Shown here one piece after another: positions 47,050-58,399 of a stretch of DNA of 64,000 nt. The number at the start of each line of letters is the position of its first letter. The stretch's first letter is position 1. The notes under the pieces were generated by a model that did not search any database, had not been told where the DNA came from, and saw only the letters and a list, made by a program, of their open reading frames with translations. Origin of the DNA: Pyxicephalus adspersus (Eukaryota; Chordata; Amphibia; Anura; Pyxicephalidae); contig NC_092860.1 in the NCBI RefSeq assembly GCF_032062135.1, forward strand, positions 154,770,403-154,834,402, written 5' to 3'. The translations under genes and the position numbers were made by a program.

Positions 47050-47563
47050 GGTTCTCTTGCTAAATGATGGTAAGTTTTAAAATATATTTTTTAAATATTG
47101 CAACTTATCAGTATTTAGATGTGATGCATGCATTTCAGGCTAAGTATAACTTCACCAAGTACAGAAATATTTATTTGGATCTTACCAGATAGCCTCCATA
47201 TTGTAACTTAACATGAACTGAACTGAAACCAGCCTACCTAGCTATTTTCTAAGAACTGTAGAAATGTCCCCCCTTGTGTTAGGGAGAGGGTTAGGAAATT
47301 TGCAGTACAAATCAAGAGAGCTGCCTAGGGTGGCAACACTGCTCTGGCATAGCTAAAGACATATAGTCATGATAGAACAGAACTAGAATAGTATTTGCCA
47401 GTTGTCATACATATATATTATTCATCCATGACATTATTATTGTGAATATTATTTTGCAATATGACAGAATTTTGATATATAACTGTATACATTACTAGTT
47501 AGGGAGTACATGCTTTTCAACTTGATGAGAATTTATCATTAGGGAGGGCTTTAACATTTATAT
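47050..47563. other. 3' flank of gene B
   Basis: AT-rich. No recognisable feature and no convincing AATAAA close to the stop codon. Confidence 0.35.
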
Positions 47564-47952
47564 CAGAGGCTGGCAAACTCCAGCCTTTAGGCAAGATAGG
47601 GCCTAGTCGATCATTTGTTCCGGCCTAACACCCCATGGCCGATCCGGAGACGCGGGTTGCCAGCCGGGATTAGACCAAAACAAACTACGGAGCCGCCGGA
47701 GCTCTGGAGCAGCATGCAGCTCTTGAGCATCCTTCTGCTTTGGCTCCCTTCCCTATTTACAATTCAGAAGCTGCAGTAATTAGGGAACCCCCCCAAAAAA
47801 AAAATCCATTTCAAAGGCAATGCATATGGAGGAGAGAGATTTCCCTTCAGGGGGATTTCCAAGTGGGGGGGCATTAGGTAGAGAGTCCGGCCTAATGCGC
47901 TACTGCCCACCCCATAAATGGCCTAGTGGCCGAAAAAGTTTGCGGCCCTCTG
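47564..47952. mobile_element. hAT-like MITE with 8-bp target duplication
   Basis: A 389-bp block starting CAGAGGCTGGCAAACT and ending inverted as AGTTTGCGGCCCTCTG. It is flanked by ATTTATAT (47556-47563) and ATTGATAT (47953-47960), matching 7 of 8. No coding capacity. Confidence 0.75.
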
Positions 47953-48334
47953 ATTGATATTAACGTCTTTTAGTACTTTAACCTCACATTTTTAACATTA
48001 TTCATGTCTCTGCTTAGGTTTTAGGTTGTCTAAAGATCACGAAATCAAGGTGTTGATTGCAGCAGAGGCATTTTTCTTCAGTTTGTCTAATAAATGGACA
48101 CACATTTTTACAATGAGAAGGCCAACAACATCACTGACTCTGAAACTTCTAGATATCTTTTTTTATTTCACTCTTTGTATTTGAGCTAAACATTTATTTA
48201 TTTTAGTTTTTACTTATTTATGACAAGTTTTATTTATTTTTTGGTGTTTATTTGTTTTTGCATTCCTGAATTATGAGCCATTTTCCGTGGAATATAGTGG
48301 GTATGTCAACTAATAATGTTTCTGAAGAATATAT

Positions 48335-48560
48335 TGTAGACCAGTGGTTGCCAACCTTTTCAGTCCCGCAGACCACTAAAATTACCGGCTCCGCACCGCG
48401 CATGCACGGGGAGGCGGATGTTAGGGAAGAATACTCCCACTCTCCCATCAAAGATCTGAGCATGGGATGGGACCCACCCCGCCCACTTCCATTTTCCCTG
48501 AGCCGGGGATTTGTACAGGGAACTTGGTCCGCGGCTCTAGCCGGTATACCCTGCTAGTGG
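48335..48560. mobile_element. hAT-like MITE, truncated
   Basis: The left end CAGTGGTTGCCAACCTTTT and the inner 'GCGCATGCACGGGGAGG' match the family at 53853. The right terminal repeat is missing. Confidence 0.6.
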
Positions 48561-48657
48561 GGTCCTTTTCCTTGCACTTCTGCAACCTCAGTCACTGTGT
48601 TCTGTATCTCTTTGATTCCCTCTGTTGTGTTTATGCATTTTTTTCACATTTTTGCCA

Positions 48658-49244
48658 TTACCATAATGGAAGGAATTTTAATATTGGAATTTATGTCTGT
48701 GAATAGTAATAGAAAAGACAAGCATTTTCAATTTTATGAATGTATATTTATATTTAAATAATAATATTACAGTATAACAGATCAGAGTTTGCAGTTTTCA
48801 TGATAACATAATGCAGATTGTTTTATCTATGGCGGCCATCTTAGAGGCCACACTGTTCGGCCTATATTCATTATTAGGGTAATATTCATTTAATTTATAC
48901 TTTATAAAGACAACATTATGAGTCAGAAAACTAAAGAGGTAAAGAACCAAAGATTTGAGGTAAAAATAAAGTTTGTGTGGAAAGAATCTGTCAAAGGGAA
49001 ATCACTTCAGGAAGCTTTCTCTGTCCACTGAATGGACTGAACCAAATCCTCAGTACAGAGGGGGGTGGGAAAGTCCATGACAATATTATGGATTGGCAGA
49101 TCTTTGCTGAGTTACATCAAAGATAATAACAAATCAGTTTATTTGATGTGTACAAAGTAATTTACAACTTGTTTTGAATGTAATAACAAAAGTTTTACCA
49201 CAGAAATGAGTGCGTTATTTCATGTGAGTGAATTGGTACAGTCT
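48658..49244. repeat. Duplicated unit D, copy 1
   Basis: The sequence from 'CCATAATGGAAGGAATTTTA' to 'GAATTGGTACAGTC' recurs in the same orientation at 52667-53390 with small indels. It includes 'GGCGGCCATCTTAGAGGCC'. I see no exon in it. Either an interspersed repeat or a local segmental duplication. Confidence 0.8.
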
Positions 49245-49854
49245 GTTCTCTCTTTGGAAGCAGAAGTAGCAGACTTTATGTAATTAAAGAATAAAGTTCA
49301 AACCACAGACACATAAAAAAGGAATTGATCACTTTATGTTTGTGGTTTTCCTGTGCTTTTTAGCTTTTCACTGACCATGATTTTCTAAAGGCCGTTTTCA
49401 TTACACTTATTACACGTGTGTTTACATATGTTTGAGCATTTTAGGGGAATTGGAAGGGGGCATTTTAAACCTTCTTTATTTAGTTATATATATTTTAATA
49501 TTTTTTATTTTCAATTCTTTTTGTTCCTAAGTAGGAAGCAGGAGCCACCTATGAAAACATGTCCAATTTGAAAAAGTTTCCAAAAAGTTATGCGGAATAA
49601 CACATTTCTAAACATGGGGGGGGAACAATTTGCTCTGAAATCTGGCTGATTACTATCTCACTGCTATGTCCTACTTTTGTATGTTTTTGTCATTAAAAGT
49701 TTGGCGCTGACCCTTTTAATGTGTGTATTTTCATTAATAAATTCTTGTTTGCAGATTTGATTCATGCAAAACTGAGGAAGACTTGCATCTGCAGAGCAGA
49801 AACAAAGTAGAAATAAATCCCCTCCCCAAAACTTTCCTTGAACTTCTTCCGGGT

Positions 49855-50294
49855 AGGGATGAGTGAGCGAGAATATTACGTTCGATCTCAGCGGATCGGG
49901 CCTTTTTTCGCTTACCGAAAATGTAAGCGAGAACAACCTTCTGATTCGCCGAGAGGTCGAGCTCTCGCCGAACAGGAGGATTACCATGGCTGCATCATGC
50001 AGCCCTGTAAATCCTATGCGATCCCCGGGCACCATTGCTCATAGTTCTCCCCAGAGGTTTAGAGGTTGCTCCGCGCCTGGCTGCTTTGATTACCCCGCCC
50101 AGCTCTCGGCAGCTCTCATCCTCAGATGCACGGATCTCAGTGAGGTTGCTCTGTGCTCTGTGTCATCCGTTCAGAGGATTGCTGCTGGCATGAGAGGTAA
50201 GCACACACAGTTCAGCCTTCATGTGAAGGAGACACAGGCAGCCCTGCCCCCATCTCATAGCACAGAGCTCTGCCTGTGAAATGTATCCAGCTCT
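49855..50294. repeat. Interspersed repeat ('GATGAGTGAGCGAGAATATT')
   Basis: A GC-richer block with dyad-like pieces ('CGGATCGGGCC', 'GAGGTCGAGCTCTCG'). It resembles dispersed frog repeats; part of it ('GAACAGGAGGATT') recurs near 51977. It ends at LTR 4. The 138-codon frame inside it is not convincing as a gene. Confidence 0.5.
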
Positions 50295-50299
50295 AGCTC

Positions 50300-50805
50300 T
50301 GTGGCAGGCGCAGCACCATGAGGTGCCTTGTGCGCTGTGGCATTAGAAGAATTATTATTTCTGTCTCTCTTTAGTCTGATCAGACTGTCTTTACTCTATA
50401 ATTCCTCTAATACCGTTCCATAAAAGTAGTAGGTTTAAAGAGCACACCAAATTCTTTAAATAACTTCTTTAATAACTTCAAACTTTCTTCATATAACACT
50501 GCTGTTTCTGCAGCAGAAAGTCTATGTACAAACATGTGTTGAATAAGATATCACAAAATGTTGAAGTTGGATAGTTTGTTTGCTGATGATAATGATACTG
50601 ATACTGGTGATGGTAATGATACTGATGTTTAGTTTGTTGATAATGTGTTGATAATGATGCTGAAGATAATAATGCTGATGTTTATGGTGGAACTGCGAGC
50701 AAACACATGAGAGGTTCAGCAGACAGTCCCAATCACTATTAAACTACAGTAATCTATATAACTGCATTAAATACCTTTTTGGCCTTTTGTCTACTTCTAT
50801 GGAAC

Positions 50806-50868
<63 letters not shown>

Positions 50869-51026
50869 AACTGTTATAAACATTCACAACCATGAAATAC
50901 AGTGATAACTCTGTGTCTAGCTTAAACATATGAGCATATGAGCTGTATAGTGGGGTTATTGGCAGGTTTAGGTGTATACAGAACATGCACTAATAACCTA
51001 GGACAGGTTTTAGCTGGCCAGCTACA
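50300..51026 (+). mobile_element. Solo LTR 4 (family L) with AGCTC target duplication
   Basis: A 727-bp block starting TGTGGCAGG and ending GCTACA, flanked by AGCTC (50295-50299 and 51027-51031). It aligns along its length to LTR 3 (30884-31877). It has the intact TG where LTR 3 has TA, and (CTGT)n instead of (CT)n. Confidence 0.9.
50807..50867. repeat. (CTGT)n microsatellite inside LTR 4
   Basis: About 15 tandem CTGT units. Confidence 0.95.
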
Positions 51027-51031
51027 AGCTC

Positions 51032-51965
51032 TGCATGTCATTCTGCATCCTCACAGCTCTGTGTGTACAAACCTCCATATCTCCTAATATGTATGTCACA
51101 ATGACCTGTCATTTTCAGGGTGTACCCTTATAGATACTAGTTATTAAAATTTCAGTCCCTCAGCTTTAAGAAATTTCAAGATATGGGGGTCACAAATGTA
51201 AAAAGTTACGAAAATTTAACTTTGGGGTTGCTGTTTCAGAGGAAAGTGCAACTAGGAGTCCTAAATTGAAAATGCAAATTGGGGACCCCGGGACCACTAA
51301 CATAGCAAGGAACATTTGGGTGGGGCCCCTAAATATATACCTACCTGTCACAAATCTATACCTATGAAACTATTGTCTGCTTCTCTTCTTTGTACACCAA
51401 TTTCTCTGAGGTGGGGGAACAAAACTGAAAATATAGGTGCAAGTTGCGGGCACGTTCTCCCCTTACAATCTCATTAGTACAGCATCAGTCGTGTGTAACA
51501 AGGAAGTGCATTTTGATGGACAGTTTTTTTTATGTTGTAATGATGCCATGGTGATGAAAGGTGATCGAAATACGTGTCTCCCACCTCCACCTATATTTCT
51601 GTTTCTCTGCACCTGCTAATTCTAGAGAAATTGGGGTTTGAGGTAAGATGCAGACAGATATGTGTAACAGAGCAGGCAGCACATTCTGCTAGGTAGAGAT
51701 TCATGTTCTCATAATGCCATACTAATTACATTTTAAAACGTTTAGCCACAAGTGTCCCCCACTTGCACCTACAGTTTCAGTTTCCTATGCCTCCACGTGT
51801 ACCTTAAAAATTTCAAGTTAATACAACGAACGGTTTAGGAGATCTGAAGGTTTGAAAACAGCGAGTTGTTAGGCTGTAGAATATGACAAGCAGCTTTTAC
51901 ACGCACATAGCGATCACACTGCGCTGCCGATGACATTACACACTGCGGATAAATGTCAAAACGTC
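51032..51965. mobile_element. Large foldback element family G, copy 2
   Basis: Shares 'TTTCAAGATATGGGGGTCAC', 'GAAAATGCAAATTGGGGACC' and 'GGGTGGGGCCCCTAAATA' with 43750-44975, and a right arm with 'GCGAGTTGTTAGGCTGTAG'. Its left edge abuts LTR 4. Confidence 0.65.
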
Positions 51966-52047
51966 GGATCTTGTGAACAGGAGGATTTCCAGGGCTGCAT
52001 CCTCTGCATTCCCTGGTCACTGGAGGTTAATTAAGCTCTACTGCCCC

Positions 52048-52170
52048 ATGGATCCCAGCTTCACTAAAGAAACTGTATCCACCCCAGCCTTGAAGAGCTT
52101 TAATAAATCAAGCCCATGGTCTATCTTATCCGGTCTTGATGAAATTGAATAAATCAGACCCACTGTTTTG
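52048..52170. repeat. Foldback MITE family F, partial
   Basis: The right arm 'GAAGAGCTTTAATAAATCAA' with the preceding 'CCCAGCTTCACTAAAG' is present. The left arm is lost. Confidence 0.55.
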
Positions 52171-52666
52171 GTTTTGAATTTTCTGCCTAATAATGTTCTG
52201 ATTGATCCAATGGAAAACCCCATATTCGTTTTCTTCATGGTTGACTTACAATTCACCTTTGTTTTGAGTCATCATTCACTATGATACACACTTTGTTACT
52301 CTAAGTCTTTTAAGTATTGTTTCGATCTGTTTTTGTGCTGCTGTGTGGTCAGGAGCAGCACCGCAGGTAACCAAACAATTCTTCAAACAGCAACCGTGCA
52401 GCCAAACGCTGCAACACGCAGAAGAGAGTTTCCAACTTCTCCCATTCAAGTGAACAGAAGAGGCTGGAAACTTTTTTGTTTTTTGCTCACTGCCACTTCA
52501 AGTCAATGGGAGAGGTAAAAACCCTTTTTAATTTCTTTACTTTTTTGCATTCTGTGTCTCACTGTGAGTCTAAAATGAGCCAAAATAAATATTTATAATA
52601 AATATATATATATATTTATATATAAATATATATATAATAAATAAATATATTTTTAAAATGAAATGT
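52171..52666. other. AT-rich, no gene
   Basis: Includes an A/T-only patch at about 52585-52650 (mirror-like AAATATATATAT). Nothing coding. Confidence 0.4.
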
Positions 52667-53390
52667 ACCATAATGAAAGGGATTGTAATATTGGAATTTA
52701 TGTCTGTGGATAGTAATAGAAAAAATACATTGTACATTTGTCGAGGCAAGCGTTTTTCATTTTTTAAATGTATTTTTTTATACAATCTTTATATTGATCT
52801 AAAAAACTGTAGAGGTAATATAGAACACACTAGAATCCAAACAATAATATTACAGTATGGTGAAGAGATCAGAGATTGCAGTTTTCATGATAACATAATG
52901 CAGATTGTTTCATCTACGGCGGCCATCTTAGAGGCCACACTGTTCGGCCTAAATTTATTATTAGGGTAATATACTATGTATTATATACTATTTTACGTAA
53001 TTTATACTTTATAAACACTTAAAGACACAACATTATGAGTCAGAAAACTAAAAAAAAAGTAAAGAAACAAAGATTTTATGAGGTAAAAATAAAGTTTGTG
53101 TGAGGAGAATCTGTCAGAGACTTACCTTAAAACTTACCTCAGGAAATCACCTCAGGAAGGTTCTTCTGTGTCCTGAATGGACTGAACCAAATCCCCAGCA
53201 CAGAGGGGGGTGGGAAAGTCAATGCAATATTATGGTTTGTCAGATCTTTCCTGAGTTATATCAAAGATAATAACAAATTGGTTTATTTGATGTGTACAAA
53301 GTAATTTACAACTTGTTTTGAATGTTATAACAAAAGTTTTACCACAGAAATGAGTGCATTATTCTCTGTGAATGAATTGGTACAGTCCTA
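52667..53390. repeat. Duplicated unit D, copy 2
   Basis: Direct repeat of 48658-49244 about 4 kb away, slightly longer owing to insertions. The 103-codon frame at 52658-52969 is not conserved in copy 1, which has stops at the corresponding place, so it is probably not coding. Confidence 0.8.
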
Positions 53391-53852
53391 GTGCTATCTT
53401 ACCAAACTATTTTACCTCAGTGTAGAAATATTTGGTGTTCACAAATCTACAAATTGGTTGTTATATTATCATATAACACTGACGCCATTGTAGTCCTCAC
53501 GCTGACCAGCCATGTAATGGGTTCATGTTACTTTTACCTGGGTTAGGGTTGTCACCTTTCCAGACAACATATACTGACACTGGTGGGCGTGGTTTATATT
53601 AATGGGTGTGGTCTTGAAGGATTCTTGTATAAAATGGAACTAAACCCGAAATATTCACCTATCTCTGTTCCGTTGTGGGGTGCCGCCATCTTCCTTCTCC
53701 TTTTACTAGAGATGATCCCCAGCCATCTTGATTGGCCATGCTGTGAGTGATGTGAGGTAATTCACATATAGAGTTTGTTTAATACAGGAAGACCACCAGC
53801 CAAATGAGGGAGCTGAACGTGTTGTTTCTCTTTGAGAATCATTAGCTTAGAG

Positions 53853-54140
53853 CAGTGGGCCCCAACCTTTTGCACGTTGTGAACCAATAAATGCACGTAC
53901 CCTGGACTGCGCATGCGCGGGGAGTGGTGCGTTACTCAAACGAGACGAAACTTCCCCCATAGTGACGTCATAACGCCAGAACCCGCAAACTCCCCCATCG
54001 CGGGTCTGAGCCACAACCCCCCACCGCCCTGAGCTTGTGATTCTATACAGGGGACATGGGCTGCGGCTCTGGCTGGTGCTCCCTCGGGGGGGGACCTTCT
54101 CCTCAGTAGTGGGTCACTGAGCTGGAGTTGGGGACCTCTG
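53853..54140. mobile_element. hAT-like MITE with perfect 8-bp target duplication
   Basis: A 288-bp block from CAGTGGGCCCCAACC to GTTGGGGACCTCTG, flanked by GCTTAGAG on both sides (53845-53852 and 54141-54148). The 8-bp duplication is diagnostic of hAT elements. No coding capacity. Confidence 0.9.
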
Positions 54141-54284
54141 GCTTAGAGCTGTCAGCTTGAAAGAACTCTTAGTAGGGGGATATTTAGTTTCGGGTTAATA
54201 GTTAAAATTAAAAAAAATAGCATCATGAATGAATTTTATTGCCATTAGATTTGTAAAGTAGCCGTCACCAAATGGTAATCCCAC

Positions 54285-54475
54285 GAAAACATTTTGGTGG
54301 TCCACAGTTGTAGCCAGTGTGCCCCCCCAGCGGGTTCGGGAGAAGGACCCTGCTGGGAGGCTGCACCGACAAGGCTCAGGGTGGTGGGCAGCTTCTGGCT
54401 TCCTAAAGTCACTATGGCACACTCCAGAGCTGGTAAATTTAGTGGTCCGTGGGTCCGAAAAGGTTGGCGACCATT
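54285..54475. mobile_element. hAT-like MITE, partial, inverted
   Basis: The right end 'GGTTGGCGACCATTG' and 'GTGGTCCGTGGGTCCGAAA' are the inverted form of the family's left end. The other end is not recognised. Confidence 0.55.
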
Positions 54476-55126
54476 GTTATAAATAGTTCCTTAAAATGCC
54501 GGCATTGTGTCAAAGTCAGTGTTAGACTTTCTGTGTCTCCTTTTTGTGAACTGTAGTAACATAACGGTCTTTATAGTGCATTTTGAATGATTTCTTGTGA
54601 ACTTTGTTGTGTGAATTTACCTGAAAATATGAAAATATGTCAGACTGTATCTAACTGGCTAATGTGACCTATAGTAACCCTGCATAGGGTGGGCCCGGGT
54701 TATTAGAGTTCAGCTGATTCCTGTCATCCCTGTTACTTTTTTCCACTGATTCATGCTCACACTTCCCTCTTCATTCACCAATGCTTGCTTCCTTTACTTT
54801 CTTCACGTGTCCTTTGTTTATTGATTCATCTTCACTCTATTATACAGATTCTGACGGATTCTGCAGATTCTGAATAGTTTTGTGGAGTGAATGACAGAAG
54901 CATTATGTATTAATGAGAGGCACAGGATTTATAATTGAGCATATGGCAGAGACAGGAGAAGGGTGCTGGTTATGGTAGCGGGTAGTTTGTGCTGAGTTTA
55001 ATTGCAGCAAGCATTATATGCAGTGGAGGAGGGTGGAGGGGAGGATAGTTGGCACTGTGTACAGGGTATAATGGAAGGCACTATACTATGTAGGGCAGCA
55101 ATGTTGCGTATGACAGTGGGCATTAT
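54476..55126. other. No recognisable feature
   Basis: Becomes purine-rich towards the minisatellite on its right. No exon seen. Confidence 0.35.
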
Positions 55127-55470
55127 GTGCAGGAGAGGAGTGTGGAGGGTAACACAATGAGCATAATGTGCAGGAGAGGGCTAGTGAAGGGGTATGACAG
55201 GGGGCAGTATGTACAGGAAAGGAGTGTGGAGGGGTATGACAGGGGGCAGTATGTACAGGAAAGGAGTGTGGAGGGGTATGACNNNNNNNNNNNNNNNNNN
55301 NNNNNNNNNNNNNNNNNNNNNNNNNNNNNNNNNNNNNNNNNNNNNNNNNNNNNGTGGAGGGGTATGACAGGGGGCAGTATGTACAGGAAAGGAGTGTGGA
55401 GGGGTATGACAGGGGGCAGTATGTACAGGAAAGGAGTGTGGAGGGGTACCTATCTACCCGCCTGCTGACC
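55127..55470. repeat. 42-bp minisatellite with assembly gap
   Basis: Units contain 'GGGGCAGTATGTACAGGAAA' plus 'GGAGTGTGGAGGGGTATGACA'. Copies left and right of the Ns are identical over the visible unit, while the leftmost ones are diverged. Frames are open on both strands because 42 is divisible by three; they are not genes. Confidence 0.95.
55283..55353. other. Assembly gap (71 N)
   Basis: Run of Ns inside the minisatellite. The true array length is unknown. Confidence 1.
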
Positions 55471-55599
55471 GAAATGCCACCCCTCCCCCCGGACAAATCT
55501 GTCTCTGAAGTACTATCAAAATAAATAGCTAAATAAATAAATAGTAATCTAGCAAATGTCCCTACACAAAACCCCTCCAGATCTATTTGGCCTAACAGT

Positions 55600-56532
55600 A
55601 GCTGCATCGCACGCCCCTAACCCCCCCCCAGTTTTCTCACTCTGGACTTCAAGACCCCTCACTACTAACTACTAACTACTAAATAGCCCACAACCTCCTA
55701 AAAGCCTACAAGCCCTGCTGCAATCGCCACCACACCTGCCCCCTCACTCAAAGGGACCCCCACCCACCAGCTTGCCCTGCCTGACACCAACCAAACCCCC
55801 CCCCCCTTTTCCATGTTGGAACTTCCCTACATAAAAGGGAGCTCCAAGTACTAGGGACCCGGCTGCGTCACCTGTGACGTCACTTTCAGGTCCTGGGGAT
55901 CCTGCATGCAATGTCCCAGTAGACAACAGATAGGTGAGGCCTACACAACCCAGGCCTGCTTACAGTAGATCGAGGGCCTTTCTTGAAGCAGGGGCCCACA
56001 ATATGAAGGGACCCCTGCTTCAAGAAAGGCCCCAGGCCTGCAGGCCTCTCCCCTAGAGGCTAAGGGGCTGCCCACTCTGACAGCTGCAGCCCCTACCCCA
56101 AAGCTCAGCAAAAGACAGGGGATTCATCCCTAGACTGCTCCCTGCCTGAGACTCCCTTAACCTAGCTACTAGCTAGAAGGGGCCCCCTAAGGGGCTCACA
56201 GGTATTCCCTGAGTCCCCTGAAAAACAAGGGAAGGGATCAGGCTCCCCAGGCACACCGGAGGCACGGGAGGCTGCAACCCTGCTAACCCAACCCGAGGGG
56301 GAGATTCACAAAATCCACCCCCCTCCCACACCCAGCTACTCTCTGCCTCCTAAGCTGTGCTAAGAGGCCCTGAAATTTCCTCTCCCTACCTGTGTCCTAA
56401 CAGAAACTTTTTCTTCTAAAAGAGGGACTCTCACTGTCCAGTCCCTTGTAACTCATCCTATTCCTAATCCCCTCCTACCCCATGCTCCACGCTGGCACAG
56501 CCCCCTCTAGCCTTACTACATATTATTAACCC
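55600..56532 (+). other. C-rich region before the gypsy gag, possible leader
   Basis: Contains a TATA-like ACATAAAAGG at about 55829 and a CRE-like TGACGTCA at about 55876, which would suit an LTR or leader of the element that follows. I find no matching 3' LTR and no primer-binding site, so the assignment is weak. Confidence 0.3.
55974..56032. repeat. Perfect 21-bp hairpin
   Basis: GGCCTTTCTTGAAGCAGGGG (55975-55994) returns as its exact complement at 56012-56031 after a 17-base loop. One more G-C pair extends the stem outward. Confidence 0.9.
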
Positions 56533-57325
56533 TTGGCTAGGCCTCCCACCCCTTGTCATGTAGGCCCTGTGCATAAATTCTTATGGTTACGGGCCTCTGA
56601 ACAGGTTCATGTAAAGGAAGAACCAGGTTCCCCTGCTTATTCTGACAGCATGGCTAGTGATGGTAGTCTATTGAATGATAATGCAATTTGTACTCTTACC
56701 AAACTCACTGAAATGCTACCACAAGGCCTTCAGGCAGCACATTATAGGAAATTAAAAATATTATCTGGTAATGTCCCTGTGCCCCAAGGGGAAGAGAGTT
56801 TTGAGATGGGGAAAGAACACACTTCAGTGTCTGAAGGAGTGGACTTGTTCAGAAGAAGGGAAAAGACAGCGTGTTACAGAAAGTCTGCGGTCCCCGGCTG
56901 CAGAATTAATCCGTTTGTATAGGGACACTCATGAGGGTGCAAGTGCAGCCGACTACATAGAGGTACTTTCTGATCATTTTGGGCCATTTTATGACCTTGA
57001 ACATATGGTTGCTGATTTCCGTATGACACGTCAGAAAGAAGGGGAGGACATTCCCTGTTTTATTAATAGACTACAGTTACTTCTGTCCCATCTTGTTTAT
57101 CATAACGCTTTTTGGCCTTCTGAAGTGGATTCCATGGGAACCAGTCAGCTAGTTAGAGGTTTGCTACCTCATCATCCTCTTGCACAAGTTCTCAAGGTAG
57201 TGTTATCTGACAAGGTCATGTCTCTTCATGACTTAATGAAAATGGTGAAGAAACAGGAGGCAGACATTCTGTTTAGTACCCCGAAGAAAGCAAAGAGGAT
57301 GTATCCCCAGGCTCCAATAAAGTAG
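56533..57325 (+). pseudogene. Ty3/gypsy Gag relic, PNMA-like
   Basis: Two overlapping frames form one Gag-like protein broken by a frameshift near 56790. The first gives 'HVKEEPGSPAYSDSMASDG' and 'SGNVPVPQGEESFEM'. The second continues 'CLKEWTCSEEGKRQRVTES', 'LRSPAAELIRLYRD', 'DYIEVLSDHFG' and 'EDIPCFINRLQLLL', with helix-rich capsid spacing. The order resembles the PNMA family and the gypsy Gag from which PNMA genes are thought to derive. A stop at 57325 separates it from the zinc-knuckle part. Dead copy. Confidence 0.65.
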
Positions 57326-57357
57326 AACAAGCTGTACCACAGCGCTTCAAACATTCA

Positions 57358-57651
57358 GTGGGTAGTCCAGCGGTCCCACCGAGGGATTACAGAAAATGTT
57401 TCAGGTGTGGCCGGAGTGGCCATTCTAGTCGTCAGTGTCATGAGAACCATGGAGGGACAGTTCAGAGAGTAGCTTTTCCTGTTCAGAAATACAAACGCAA
57501 ATGGAAAAAATTTAATCCAAAGTTAAGCGGGCCTGTCATAGGTCAATCTATTGTTGATGTCACAGTTAATGGGCATACTACTCCAGCTTTGTTTGACACT
57601 GGATCTCAAGTCACACTTATTTACCACTCCTTTTATGAAAAATATATCTGA
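57358..57651 (+). pseudogene. Ty3/gypsy nucleocapsid zinc knuckle and protease start
   Basis: CFRCGRSGHSSRQC (from 57397) is a canonical C-x2-C-x4-H-x4-C zinc knuckle. About 50 residues later, ALFDTGSQVTLI (Asp codon at 57595) is the retroviral-type aspartic protease active-site motif. The frame ends at 57651. Beyond it, other frames carry disrupted protease and linker sequence to about 58380. The order Gag-NC-PR matches Ty3/gypsy. Confidence 0.75.
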
Positions 57652-58399
57652 GCCACATACCCCTTTAGTCTACAGATGGACAGATGGAGCTGTGGGGCTT
57701 GAACTTTGAGCCTTATCCTGTTGATGGAAGGTTACAGGTGATTGTGACTGTTCCTAGCTTGCAAGATAGGGATGTTACTTCTATGGAAATCATGACTTTG
57801 CTCTGTCCAGACACTGGAGAGCTTGTGCAGTACCCGTGATATTGGTTACCAACTGCCAGGCAGTACATGGTGCTTTTCAGAAGTTTCTTGCGGGAGATAA
57901 AGCTGTTTCCTCTGGTCAAGGTGAAATGCCCCCAGACCCTAAAGAGCACCCAGTAGAAATTCCACCGGGGGGAAGAGTCTTGACGGTAGCCTCCAGCATT
58001 GCCCCGGAACTGCTTGGGGATGGGAGTTATGTCCTCATGGAAACCTCTGAAGAAATAACAAACAAAGAAGGATGAATGGTGATCCCTGAGAGAAAGGATT
58101 GGAGATCCCGAGTGGACTTATCCACAGCTGCGACTGTGAGAAAAAATGTTCCCCCATCCTGTTGTGATTGGTCCCTTCCAGGATGTGGCCAACTGCTATC
58201 CTGTGTTTGGCGTGAACTCATATGTTGAAGTGTACAGAGCTCAAGTCAGAGACACATCCTCTTCACTCAAGTTTGATTTGAGTGATCCTAACTTGCCAGA
58301 GACCTGGAACAAGAAATTGACAGAGCGGCTGTCTGATTTGGTAGAAGTGTTCTCTACAGATGTTAGATGGCGGCTGTAAGAGTGCTCAACACACTTTTC

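Noticed and set aside
49664..50279. 123- and 138-codon frames on opposite strands as genes
   Set aside because: They overlap each other, lie in an interspersed repeat, and show no domain or splice context.
52658..52969. 103-codon frame as a gene
   Set aside because: The duplicate unit at 48658 has stops at the same place, so the frame is not conserved.
55086..55607. 173-codon cysteine/serine/histidine-rich frame as a keratin-associated type protein
   Set aside because: It is the reverse reading of the 42-bp minisatellite, includes the N gap, and has no start context.
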